Assembly (NCBI GenBank): GCA_950295325.1
Contig: OX485806.1
Span: 28,148,001-28,212,000 of the forward strand
Origin: Polytrichum commune
Lineage: Eukaryota > Streptophyta > Polytrichopsida > Polytrichales > Polytrichaceae
DNA: 64,000 nt
Direction: 5' to 3'
Under the pieces are notes generated by a model, which was not told the DNA's origin, ran no database searches, and was given only the letters and a program-made list of their open reading frames with translations. A program made the position numbers and the translations under genes. Of the stretch, positions 31,716 to 41,474 are shown piece after piece; the stretch's first letter is position 1, and every line of letters starts with the position of its first letter.

Positions 31716-34101
31716 TGTAGATAGGTTTTTAGATTGGGTTCCAATTAAGAAAACCACACAGGGAAAAAGACTTCTAGAGTGAGCTTTAGGATTGATTCAA
31801 TTAAGGTTAAGGGTCACTCACAGCAGTACATGCAATTGATCAGTCACTCCCTCACAACCCACTCTCATCAGTAACATCACTCTTATAATGTGTTTTGTAA
31901 TTCAGGGAGTCACAGCTCAGCCATAGACATTTGAGTACGCCATAGTCTCAGAAACCCAAGGCAAAAACTCCTTGAGGTGAACCATAGTCTCTTCAGTAAA
32001 GTAGCCAAGTATCAAAAGGCCACACCACAGTTAGTAAGGATATCATGTTCCCAATTGACTCCTCCTATGGTTAAGTGATGGATTTAATTAAATTAGATAT
32101 AGACCACAGTAATGAATTATTTCCTTAGTCAGTTTTAGACTTAACACTATCTCAGTGGAATTGAATGCATTAAAATAAATTATTAAAATTAACAAAAGTC
32201 TAACGTGTGACAGTAACCTAGTGACCGAGGCTAGAACCGAACCGAACAGAGCCAGGACCGTAAGAGTCTAATCGCAGGACCATAGTCTACACAGCACGGC
32301 CATAGTCTAGTCACCAGTAACAGTCACAAGTAACCAGTGTCAAGTCACGTCTTATAGAGAGGGCCATAGTCTTAGTATCCAGTAACCAGTAACAAGTAGC
32401 CAGTCACTAGTAACCAAGTCAGCGTCAAGTTCTCGAAGGTGATGCTGGCCACTCCTCCTTTTATGCTTGCCTTTGAGTGCTCCCCCTAACAATATGGGTT
32501 AAAGGCGGCTTAGCTCTCCCACGCGACTCCTCCTTCGGTCTTCACGCGCGTGCAGCTCCTTCTCTCCTCCTTACAGGAACGGCGATTCCACTTCACAGCT
32601 TCGCAGATTCCATTCACCTACCCCTTCTCAAGGTGGTGACTGTTACTAAAATTTAACACACTCCATTGCCGCAAGCAGTCAGAACTTCATCGAATCCCAC
32701 TTACTCGGCACTTAATTCATAAACAGTTTCCATTAATAAATCATTACTCTGTAGACATAATTTTGCTCCCTGCTTAGAATTACACACCAACTTTGTGCTC
32801 TCCGGTGTTTTCTTTCACTCAATTAGCAACTTAGCCGAAGTGAGTCTGCTCTCGGGAAATTCGATTTCTAAATTGCTTCTACCCTGAATTCGTTTCGAGT
32901 AAGCTCCGCTGTTCTCTCTTTTGACTGATAAGTTTTCAACACTGAATCCTGATTCGGATAGAGAATCAGATGTCAATCATTCACGACAACTCAACTACAT
33001 CCATTACCACTCTGAGGGAAAAGAGGGTTGCTCACAGAATTATGGTCTTACTCTTTAAATGACACACTCCTCTCCTCAGATAGCCAGTCACAAGTAGTTA
33101 TTTAGTTTGGAATCTCTTCATCAAGATTACTGAAATTAAGGCATAGAGTTGACCTCGAAGGAATTTCACATTCCTATCTCGCGTCACACATATAAATAAT
33201 CTCAAGGGATTTATGATGATCAAAATGCTTCACGCCTTCGATCTCGGACAATCACAAGACAAGGGGAAGAAGAAATCGCTCCTTTCACAGGTTTTCCAGT
33301 TCGACTTGCAGTTCTATAAGAATTTCCGAAGAGATAACAAATTGTTTCTCCGATGTCCAGCACAACTTCACATCAGGTAGATGAAGACTAATCCAACCAA
33401 TTCACATGGCCGAATACACACATCAAGAATGAACTTCACATTCACTCTATTATGACATGACAAGTTCCCAATTCAGACTTGCATATCAATTACGGGTTTC
33501 ACACTTCTTTACTCGACTTTCAACAATGAAAATTACACAACAATTATCTTACTCCCTTCACATGAGAAAGGTAATACACTGCTTTCCCGATCCTTCACGA
33601 ACCAGAAAATGACTCTTTGACTTAATTGATTCACAACAACAACACAAACAACACATCACAATTTCGATTCACTCACACACAGTTGATAAGACAGCTTCAC
33701 GCTGTAATATTATATTAAGAAGAGTAAGATGTACATCACAAAGGGCTTCACACCCAAGCGAAAAGCAAAAAACGACAAAGCAAGGGAGGCTCTCTTCTCG
33801 AGAGGAACTGCTTTTCTCCTCTCCCTCTTCTCCTCTATATCCCCTAAATTAACTACCTCGTCTCTTGGAATCAGATTTCATAAGGCTCTTCGACTTGGTC
33901 ACATGTCTATTGCCCTACCCAAAAGACTCTTCCTCTTGGGATCTGTTTCATATGAACTAAATGTTTCACCCTTAGCTCATTTCGGATAATTGGTCACTAA
34001 TGACTTACTTTAACGTCCATTTCACATTCTGAGTGCCAATATGAATTCACATCCTATCAAAATTCTAAAATGACTATTCTGAGACCAAAAATTGTACCAC
34101 A
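31716..34101 (-). repeat. 3' LTR, 2386 bp
   Basis: Runs from TGTAGATAGG (31716) to TTGTACCACA (34101); in element orientation it begins TGTGGTACAA and ends CCTATCTACA. A TATA-like CATAAAAGG (minus strand, about 32457-32466) would place the transcript start near 32430. Downstream, the R/U5 part holds five CCATAGTCT motifs (+ strand) between 31920 and 32380 and a run of AGTAACCAGT-like repeats. The plus-strand ORF at 33729-33989 recurs in the other LTR and is probably chance. Confidence 0.95.
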
Positions 34102-34113
34102 TAGCCCCCTCCT
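34102..34113 (-). promoter_or_regulatory. Polypurine tract
   Basis: On the minus strand AAAGGAGGGGGCTA abuts the 3' LTR and would prime plus-strand DNA synthesis. The stop codon of the 869-codon ORF (34114-34116) overlaps the start of the purine run. Confidence 0.85.
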
Positions 34114-36723
34114 TTATCTGTTGGCGTCCCTGCCAACTCTGAGTCTCTTCATCGAGCCTTCGGTCTCTTCGCCTTCATCGACGTCCATATAATCTTGACT
34201 TCCCGAGCCTCTTTGTCTGCTCTCCTTAGCTTCCAGCCGCATGATGGCTCGTTGAAGATCCTCGTCTCGCTCCACAGCCTGAGGATTATTCTTTCTCTGC
34301 CACTTGAGGAAACGCTCAAAAGGTCCAGCTCGGGTGAAAGGAAACTCATTAATCAAGGAGACATGAACTCCTTCGATGAAATGGGTCAACGCCATAGCCT
34401 CCACAACTCGGATCCATCGGGATGGCCTGTATTGTAATTTTAGAAGCATCAAAAACTCCTGCTTCGACTCATTATGCACGTTCACGTTGATTGCGAAATT
34501 CCATCGGGGACACCAATCGGCCAATGCTGCACAAAAAATTGCCGCTCTGAAACACACTGGATCCTTGTGCGTCTTGTGCTCATCAAAAAATCTCTGGTAC
34601 GCCTCTCGGCATTGAGCTGGCGTGTTAAAACCGGGTGCACCTTGAATTTGAGGCCAATTGTACTCCACCGACGCTATGGTCGAATCAGGTGCCCACTTGT
34701 GACGTCGAGCACACGGACAAAATTGAGGATGCAAATGCACTGCTGGTGGGGGTTCGAAAGACCATGGCCCACTAATCTGTTTGTATACCAAATCTGCAGC
34801 CATCTGTTCCACTCGGGAGAGACCATAGTCTTGCAAGATCCAAGCTATCGCTGCCCAAGTTGGAACAGGCTGCTCTTGCACATTGTCGAACAACTCCTCG
34901 TACCGCCCCAAGTACCTCTGATCCGCCACATTGCCTCCTTCCGGGATGACTATAATCTTGGAAAATGTCGATACATACCCGGGTGGGGCCACCAAAAACT
35001 GGACCTGTCCCTTCATTGTAAACACTGGAGGCTTCCTTGTTTCCACAGCCTGAATGTACCTCTCGATCCTTTCTAAAGACCTATCCCTATTGTAAAGGTA
35101 GTGTGACCCTGTAAAGTCCTCATTTTCTACCATTCTATAGGTCCTCTTGAGGTTACAACTCACGACTCTGGCTAAGAACTCGTCATGCTTCATTATGGGT
35201 AACAACTCCTCCATATTCCTCTTCCACTTCGCCCGAGTCTCACGATTCTGACCATAGAACTGCTGTGACATTTGGGTTCCATAATCTGTCCAATCTACCA
35301 CTCTCTCTTCCACTCGGCGACCTACAGTGCGTCTAACGTGTAGCTGCTCCTCACAATCTGCATAGTACAGGTAAATTCGAGCTCCCACATCCCCTATCAC
35401 TACATAAGCCTGAAAGGGATCTAACAATTTCAGGTGCTTCCTAGCTAATATTTCTGTGAACAAATTCTCAGCTGTGCACTTCACAGAAAAATCCCACAAC
35501 TCCTCAAATTGCTCCGGGGTAAGACACGCCTCTAATTCCAATCCGACCATAGTAAAAAACAAGTCACGTTGAAACATATAAAACTGATGAAGGTTAAAAT
35601 TAGGAATAACCTTCTTCTCCACATCCCACAGCCTTGTACAGATCTCCAAAGGTAGCTTGATGGAGATAGGTGCAGACTGCTCTTGTTTCACGGGTACCAG
35701 TGCCATTTGTGGTACCATCAGCTCTTCGGTATTACTGGATCTATCCACCATCATGGGCCGCACAGGCTCCTTCCCTCGTGAAATCTCCACGCCCTTTCCT
35801 TTTTTCTGCTGGAGCTCTTCAAGCTGCCTCTTCAACTCCATGTTCTGAGCCTGTAACTCCTCGAAGCGACGATGGTCATTAAACTTGTCTTGCAACAATT
35901 GATTAATTTGCTGCAAGTACCCCGCACTTTTCTCCTGAACCTCGACCAATTTGTCCTTCTTCTCGGACAACTGAATCTCTAACTCTCGCAGTCTAACTCT
36001 GGTATGTCCTAATTGCACCTCCAATTCTGCTACATTTGGTGAATCAGGGGACTTCGGTGGTGTAGGTAAAGCGTTCCGCGGAGGGGTCACATCAATCCTA
36101 TTCCCTTCACACAGACAGGAAATGAAAAAGGCCGACATCAAGCAAATATTCGTTGGTGATTGGGCCTTTCGAGTTTGGATCTCCTCATTTATTCGGTTCT
36201 GCACCACTTTAGCCCGCCTTACTTCCTTTCCTTCCCAAGTTCGGATGGCTGCTACAATGTACTTCTGCTCCATCTTATGTTCTTCCGGTCTGAACAGCAA
36301 GTATGTGTTCACAAAATCGAACCATTCCTTCCAATGGCTTCGAGCTGCTTCAAAATTCCACTTGTTGTCTTTCCCCCATTTGAACTTATAATCAAAAATC
36401 TCCTCTGCTTCCGCCTTCTTCAGATCTGGCAAAGCTTCCATACTCACCCCATGATCAGGTAAAGCCAAGGTCTGAGATATTGATAAAGTGGAAAAGTTCA
36501 CTGTCGCTCCCGCCACCTGTGCAAACTTCGTCTTCAGCTGGTAGGTATTGACGAATTGGGTGACCTTCGCAATGTTGACTTCTTTTTCCACGTCCCGTAT
36601 CCATAGTAAAAATTCCCAGAGCCCTGCCTGCTCCAATTGGCTCCGATTCTTCGCCATGGCTTGTTGCAGTTTCCGAGGAATTTCAGGGAGGACCACTGCC
36701 AAAACTGTAGGGATTGGGGCCAT
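34114..36723 (-). CDS. ORF3: 869-residue protein of unknown function after integrase
   Basis: Intact, uninterrupted, in the position where some plant gypsy elements carry an env-like ORF. It does not look like an envelope: no signal peptide and no transmembrane helix, only one weakly hydrophobic stretch (ICLMSAFFISCLC, near residue 200). Layout: an N-terminal helical domain to about 205 (W-rich, with HWKEWFDFVNTYLLFRPEEH), a Pro linker, a coiled coil (about 220-310), then a second globular domain to about 820 with a Cys/His knot (CPCARRHKW), an acidic patch (DVDEGEETEG) and a basic end (KRLRVGR) that could be a nuclear signal. The N-terminal domain plus coiled coil has the same order as the ORF the element inserted into. 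A 2-kb gap separates it from pol, so it is probably made from its own or a spliced transcript. Function unknown. Confidence 0.8.
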   Translation of the reverse strand: MAPIPTVLAVVLPEIPRKLQQAMAKNRSQLEQAGLWEFLLWIRDVEKEVNIAKVTQFVNTYQLKTKFAQVAGATVNFSTLSISQTLALPDHGVSMEALPDLKKAEAEEIFDYKFKWGKDNKWNFEAARSHWKEWFDFVNTYLLFRPEEHKMEQKYIVAAIRTWEGKEVRRAKVVQNRINEEIQTRKAQSPTNICLMSAFFISCLCEGNRIDVTPPRNALPTPPKSPDSPNVAELEVQLGHTRVRLRELEIQLSEKKDKLVEVQEKSAGYLQQINQLLQDKFNDHRRFEELQAQNMELKRQLEELQQKKGKGVEISRGKEPVRPMMVDRSSNTEELMVPQMALVPVKQEQSAPISIKLPLEICTRLWDVEKKVIPNFNLHQFYMFQRDLFFTMVGLELEACLTPEQFEELWDFSVKCTAENLFTEILARKHLKLLDPFQAYVVIGDVGARIYLYYADCEEQLHVRRTVGRRVEERVVDWTDYGTQMSQQFYGQNRETRAKWKRNMEELLPIMKHDEFLARVVSCNLKRTYRMVENEDFTGSHYLYNRDRSLERIERYIQAVETRKPPVFTMKGQVQFLVAPPGYVSTFSKIIVIPEGGNVADQRYLGRYEELFDNVQEQPVPTWAAIAWILQDYGLSRVEQMAADLVYKQISGPWSFEPPPAVHLHPQFCPCARRHKWAPDSTIASVEYNWPQIQGAPGFNTPAQCREAYQRFFDEHKTHKDPVCFRAAIFCAALADWCPRWNFAINVNVHNESKQEFLMLLKLQYRPSRWIRVVEAMALTHFIEGVHVSLINEFPFTRAGPFERFLKWQRKNNPQAVERDEDLQRAIMRLEAKESRQRGSGSQDYMDVDEGEETEGSMKRLRVGRDANR

Positions 36724-38777
36724 TTCTGACTCCTAAGTGACTCTTGGCAGTACACTGTCCTAATTTGTGTGCAGTCCGTTGAGAACCCTGCAGTAACTAC
36801 ACTTGAACCTGGTCAGTTTACTCAGCAAGGAACCTTTTGGGACTCCTTCATTCGACAATTGAGCACTCTGTCAAGACTATAGTCCCTTGAGCTAAACCTT
36901 CTTTCTGGGTGACTCATTCGAAAAGATCTGAAATCAAAGCTAACACATTTCTGTCTCTTTTGGACGTATCAACTACAGGGTGCACAGATGTTTGAACAAG
37001 GACGAGTTCCCTAAGACAGCCAAGACTCTGTATAAAAAGACAATCACAGAGGACCTATCCTTACTGCCAGTTTCTTTATCAATCAATTTGAATCCTTAGA
37101 CTCTGACCTTTCCAAGAAAGACTAAGCTCTTTAGAGGACGACAAGGTTCAGTGTGCTAAAAGAATTTTGTATACCTATCAGGATCCCTCTACCAGAAGAG
37201 ATATCTAAGAGCATTTTGCATAAAGAGATAAGCAAGATAAGGAATCACATCCGAGATCATCAAAGAGCTTACTATTTGTGACATTGTGTAACAAAGTTCC
37301 CTACCCTACTGATAATTATTAACTACCACTCCTCTGAATCTTTCTTCTTCTTGACTTGAGCATGTTTCCACATTCTCTTCTGATTCTGGCTTCTTTTCTT
37401 TCTTTTCTTTCATTTGGTAGTCTCTTCTCAGAATGTCCTTGCTACACTCAAAAATTCATACTTGGAATTTTCTTTCCTATCTCTCTTTTGAGGTTGATTC
37501 TACCTACACTTTCTTCTGTGAAGAGTAAAGAATGTGGTACTAGATCTTTCTTTGTTCAAGCGGCAACATTTTTATCTCTCAGGACAGAAATTTATTGCCT
37601 CACACTGATCTCACTCTTATCCACCCTCTTTCTTTCACAATATGAAACTATCTATTTCTCATTCTGTTTCTTGTATTCACTCCTTTGAGAGTTGGATCAC
37701 TATTCTGGTCTCTTTACTGATCTCTCGAACGTCTCTCCATTTTCCTCAATCTCTCGGAAATATTCCTCTTTTCTCTCTGGCAATTCTATCCTACTTCTTC
37801 TCAGAGTTACAATCTGTTACACATTTCAGTTCACCCATTAGGTTCATTAGGGTTCATCTATGTTAAGAGAGATTCTTGCAACCTTATGGCGTCCATAGAA
37901 TGTGAACAACCAACCTTCAACTCTTTAAGTTACATGATCAATAATGTGGACAGATTTATCACACAGTTGCAAAAAAACTTGAAACTGGAACTAAAGCTTG
38001 ATTTGAAGTATGGAATTGCTCGGCAGCTTGCATTGGAAAGTGATGAAATTCTTTCAACTCGATGTGTTAATTACAAACAACTAACATTCTTATTTGAGCA
38101 ATGCAATGCACCTGAGAAGAGTTTCACCTGAACAAGTAAGGGTTGTCTCTTCAGCTCCCTCTTCACTCCTTGCCCCACAATTCGTCTCCTCTTCCGACAA
38201 TTCCTTGCTGTTAGAATCTCTTCCGCGCTCCGCACTCCACTTCTGTTCCAAGTCTCTCTCTCTCACACTCACTTAGCTACAGTCTCTTTTCCGCAATCAC
38301 CTTCCTCTCTCTTTCTCAGCCCTAACTGCTCCCACAATAGGTGCACTTGAGATCTTAGGCCAAAACGCTTCGAAGTACCTGGCGCCGAAGAGACTATAGT
38401 CTGGAAGAGTGGAGGCACTTCGCTTCGGCCACTGTCGAGTGACACTCTGACGGCTCATTACCCAACCGTCACTCCTGGTTTGAAGCGACTCTTTTCACAC
38501 GGGGATTGTTCCATCCCAAACTATTCATGATTACTCTCCCAAGAGACTTCTTTTCAGCTCCATTAGACTATGGTCCAGGATTCTTCCTTATTATGAAACT
38601 AGGTACTTTTCATAAGCCTGATTTCAGTTTCTTAAAAGAGTTAATGTGATTGTGAAAAAAAAATTTGAAAAATTTATTAATACACAGGTTTAATATTACT
38701 TTTTATTATTCTTATAATTTTCAATATTTTAAGTAGCTTATTATAACCTCCCCCCTTCTTTAACTTAGTAACTGTCC
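36724..38777 (-). other. Non-coding gap between integrase and ORF3
   Basis: Two kilobases without a plausible sense ORF; the plus-strand frames here are antisense. It contains the perfect palindrome AGACTATAGTCT (38391-38402) and more CTATAGTC/CTATGGTC words (about 36877 and 38568), the word also repeated in the LTRs. It may hold a promoter or splice acceptor for ORF3; neither can be shown from sequence alone. Confidence 0.5.
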
Positions 38778-41384
38778 TCAGTTACTTCGATATACTTTCA
38801 AACGATTTCCATTAAGTCGGGTGGGTAGAACATTTCCTGCAAAATCTTCTAATTCAAAAGAACCATTGGTATGCATTACCCGTACTTTATAAGGGCCTAA
38901 CCAATGTAATCGAAATTTTCCCGGGAATTTCTGAAATCGGCTATCATAAAGTAATACTAAATCCGTGGGTCCAATCTTTTTATCTTTCATTTTGCTATCA
39001 TAATAGGACTTGCGCCATTTTTGTATGGCGGCCGTATTTAAATATGCTTGACTCCGAGTTTCATCTAATTTCTCAAGCATATTAATACGAGCTTCTAATG
39101 ATTCCGCGTCACCAAGACGCTCATTTACGGCGATTCTTAATGATGGTAACTCCAATTCAATAGGTAAGATTGCCTCTTGCCCGTATACTAATTGGAAGGG
39201 AGTGAATTTAGTTGTGACTTTATATGCAGTCCGATATGCCCATAATGCGTCAATCAATTTAGTATCCCAATCAGTCATAGATCCTTGCACTGTTTTAGTA
39301 ATTATTTTACAAAGGATCCCATTGGTCTTCTCGGTCTGACCATTGGCTCGTGGATGATAAGGGGTAGTCAATCGATGTTTAATTTTGTATTTTGTTGTTA
39401 ACTCCTCAATAACATCATTGACAAAATGTGTACCTCTATCACTCACAAGTTCTTTAGGACATCCAAACCGTGCCATAATATTTTCACGTAAAAACTTGGC
39501 AACAACTACTTTGTCATTAGTTTTAGTGGCTTCGGCCTCCGCCCATTTTGTGGTGTAATCCGTAGCTACTAAAATATAGCGATGACGACTGTGACGACTT
39601 GGTGGGTTTATAGGACCAACAAAATCTATACCCCATTTTTCAAAAGGGGCTAACGCTAAAATTGGGGTTAAAGGCATTGCGGGAGAAGAAGTGGGCTTAC
39701 CAATACGTTGACACATGTCGCATTGCCTCGTGTAAGTACCACAATCCGCAAATAGCGTAGGCCACCAATAACCTGATTGGAGTATTTTACGGGCGGTAAC
39801 ATCACCCGCAAAATGGCCACCGGCGGGATTATCATGACATTCTTTTAAGATGTGTGGGATCTCTGAACTCGTTACACATCTACGAAGAACGCCATCTTTA
39901 CCTTGTTTATATAAAGTGTTAGCAATAATAGTATAAGGTCCCGCTTTATATGCTAAGCGTTTCTTTTGCTTTTCGGTATAGCCTTCCGGAAAAGTATTAG
40001 TTTGTAGATAATTAATTATTTCAGCATATTCCGGAGGTATAACATCCACAAAGAACAATTGAGCATCGGGGAATGAATCGTCAATGGGTTCCTCGCCTAC
40101 TTCTTCGTTTAAGCGAGACAAATGGTCGGCATTGGCATGGCTTTTACCAGGACGTACTTCAACCGTGAAGTCAAATTCTTGTAAAAGTAAGACCCATCGA
40201 GCAATACGACCGTTCAATTGTGGTTTATTCACCATATATTTTAAAGCATCATGATCAACGTGAAAAACCACTTTATTCCCTAATAGGTAATGGCGAAATT
40301 TTTGCACCGAAAATATCATGCCTAAGGCCTCGCGTTCCGTTACCGAATAATTCTTTTCGGCTTGGACTAGTTGTCTACTTGCATAATATATTGGATGGTC
40401 ACGTCCTTTCTCATCTTTTTGGCTAAGAACAGAGCCTAAGGCCACATTTGAGGCATCCACATAGATATGAAAATCTTTATCCCAATTTGGTGGTATTAAA
40501 ATAGGAGTTGTCACAAGCTTCCGTTTAAGGACGTTAAAAGCATGAGTACATGCTGAGGTCCATACGGGTGGTGTTTCAGTTTTCCTTAGTAATTCAGTTA
40601 AGGGCATAGCTACGGTAGCATACCCATGAATGAAACGACGGTAATAACCTGTATGACCAAGAAATCCTTTAACTTCAGAAACTGTGGTAGGAATGGGTAA
40701 TGACGCTATAATAGTTACCTTATCGGGATCTGTAGCTATCCCCCTCTCCGATACAATATGTCCCACCAATTTTCCGAAGGGAACTAAAAATGCGGATTTG
40801 GCCGCATTTATGGAAATACCGAACTCCATGCATTTATCAAAACATTTTTGGAGGTAATCGGCATGTTGTTCCATAGTTCCGAACACCGCGAAGTCGTCCA
40901 AGAATATTTCCATAAATTTACGTAAATATTCTTGAAATGCTTCGGTCATAACACGTTGAAAGGTCGCGGGAGCATTGCATAAACCAAATGGCATAACCAT
41001 ATATGCAAAGGTCCCCCAATCCGTAGTAAAGGTTGTGTACCATCGATGGGGTTCATAAATTTGGATTTGATTGTAACCCGAGAACCCATCCATAAAAGAA
41101 TATGTTTTGTGGCCCGATACCGCATCTAACATAGTGTCAGTGAAAGGGAGTGGAAAATAATCCTTCCGAGTGACACTATTCAATCTACGGAAGTCTTGAC
41201 AAATTCTTAATTTCCCATTTTTCTTGGGTACAACAACGATGGGTGAAACCCACTCACTATAAGGGACTTTGTAAATGAACCCTGCTTCTAATAATTTGTC
41301 AATTTCTTCTTTAACTAAGAGGGAATATTTAGGATTCATTCGATATTGTCTTTGTCTTACGGGGGCCACACCTTCTTCTAACAC
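38778..41384 (-). CDS. pol: Pol: reverse transcriptase, RNase H, integrase
   Basis: 868 residues from the first Met; the frame is open up to 41474, where a TGA (41475-41477) separates it from the protease frame, so the true N-terminus lies upstream (FAWTYKDLRGVPPEVCEHK). RT: first Asp at 99 in FMDGFSGY, PFGLCNAPATFQ, catalytic FLDD at 161-164. RNase H: YVDASN (D310), E350/E352, D377 and D420. Integrase: zinc finger H517, H524, C555, C558; catalytic D587 (GIDFVGP), D649 (SDRGTHF) and E685 (NGQTEKTN), the D-D35-E spacing. The C-terminal GPY/F-like segment (FRLHWLGPYKVR) ends without a chromodomain. All catalytic residues are present. Confidence 0.95.
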   Translation of the reverse strand: MLEEGVAPVRQRQYRMNPKYSLLVKEEIDKLLEAGFIYKVPYSEWVSPIVVVPKKNGKLRICQDFRRLNSVTRKDYFPLPFTDTMLDAVSGHKTYSFMDGFSGYNQIQIYEPHRWYTTFTTDWGTFAYMVMPFGLCNAPATFQRVMTEAFQEYLRKFMEIFLDDFAVFGTMEQHADYLQKCFDKCMEFGISINAAKSAFLVPFGKLVGHIVSERGIATDPDKVTIIASLPIPTTVSEVKGFLGHTGYYRRFIHGYATVAMPLTELLRKTETPPVWTSACTHAFNVLKRKLVTTPILIPPNWDKDFHIYVDASNVALGSVLSQKDEKGRDHPIYYASRQLVQAEKNYSVTEREALGMIFSVQKFRHYLLGNKVVFHVDHDALKYMVNKPQLNGRIARWVLLLQEFDFTVEVRPGKSHANADHLSRLNEEVGEEPIDDSFPDAQLFFVDVIPPEYAEIINYLQTNTFPEGYTEKQKKRLAYKAGPYTIIANTLYKQGKDGVLRRCVTSSEIPHILKECHDNPAGGHFAGDVTARKILQSGYWWPTLFADCGTYTRQCDMCQRIGKPTSSPAMPLTPILALAPFEKWGIDFVGPINPPSRHSRHRYILVATDYTTKWAEAEATKTNDKVVVAKFLRENIMARFGCPKELVSDRGTHFVNDVIEELTTKYKIKHRLTTPYHPRANGQTEKTNGILCKIITKTVQGSMTDWDTKLIDALWAYRTAYKVTTKFTPFQLVYGQEAILPIELELPSLRIAVNERLGDAESLEARINMLEKLDETRSQAYLNTAAIQKWRKSYYDSKMKDKKIGPTDLVLLYDSRFQKFPGKFRLHWLGPYKVRVMHTNGSFELEDFAGNVLPTRLNGNRLKVYRSN

Positions 41385-41474
41385 AATTTTGTGTTCACAT
41401 ACCTCCGGTGGAACACCTCGTAGGTCTTTATAGGTCCATGCAAATACGTGTATATTTCTTTTAAAGAAATTATA

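Noticed and set aside
31254-31724. 156-codon ORF overlapping the interrupted coiled-coil ORF
   Set aside because: A GC-rich frame shadow; the other frame continues in phase across the retroelement and has a coherent coiled coil.
31930-32420. CRISPR-like array (AGTAACCAGT / CCATAGTCT repeats)
   Set aside because: Repeat units are short, irregular and degenerate, in a plant LTR; no spacers of constant size and no cas genes.
33729-33989. 86-codon plus-strand ORF, present in both LTRs (also 48007-48267)
   Set aside because: It is antisense to the element, has no recognisable motif and is duplicated only because the LTR is duplicated.
34474-35076. 200-codon plus-strand ORF
   Set aside because: Antisense shadow of the intact 869-codon ORF3.
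34114-36723. Envelope-like protein
   Set aside because: Position fits, but no signal peptide, transmembrane helix or fusion peptide can be seen.
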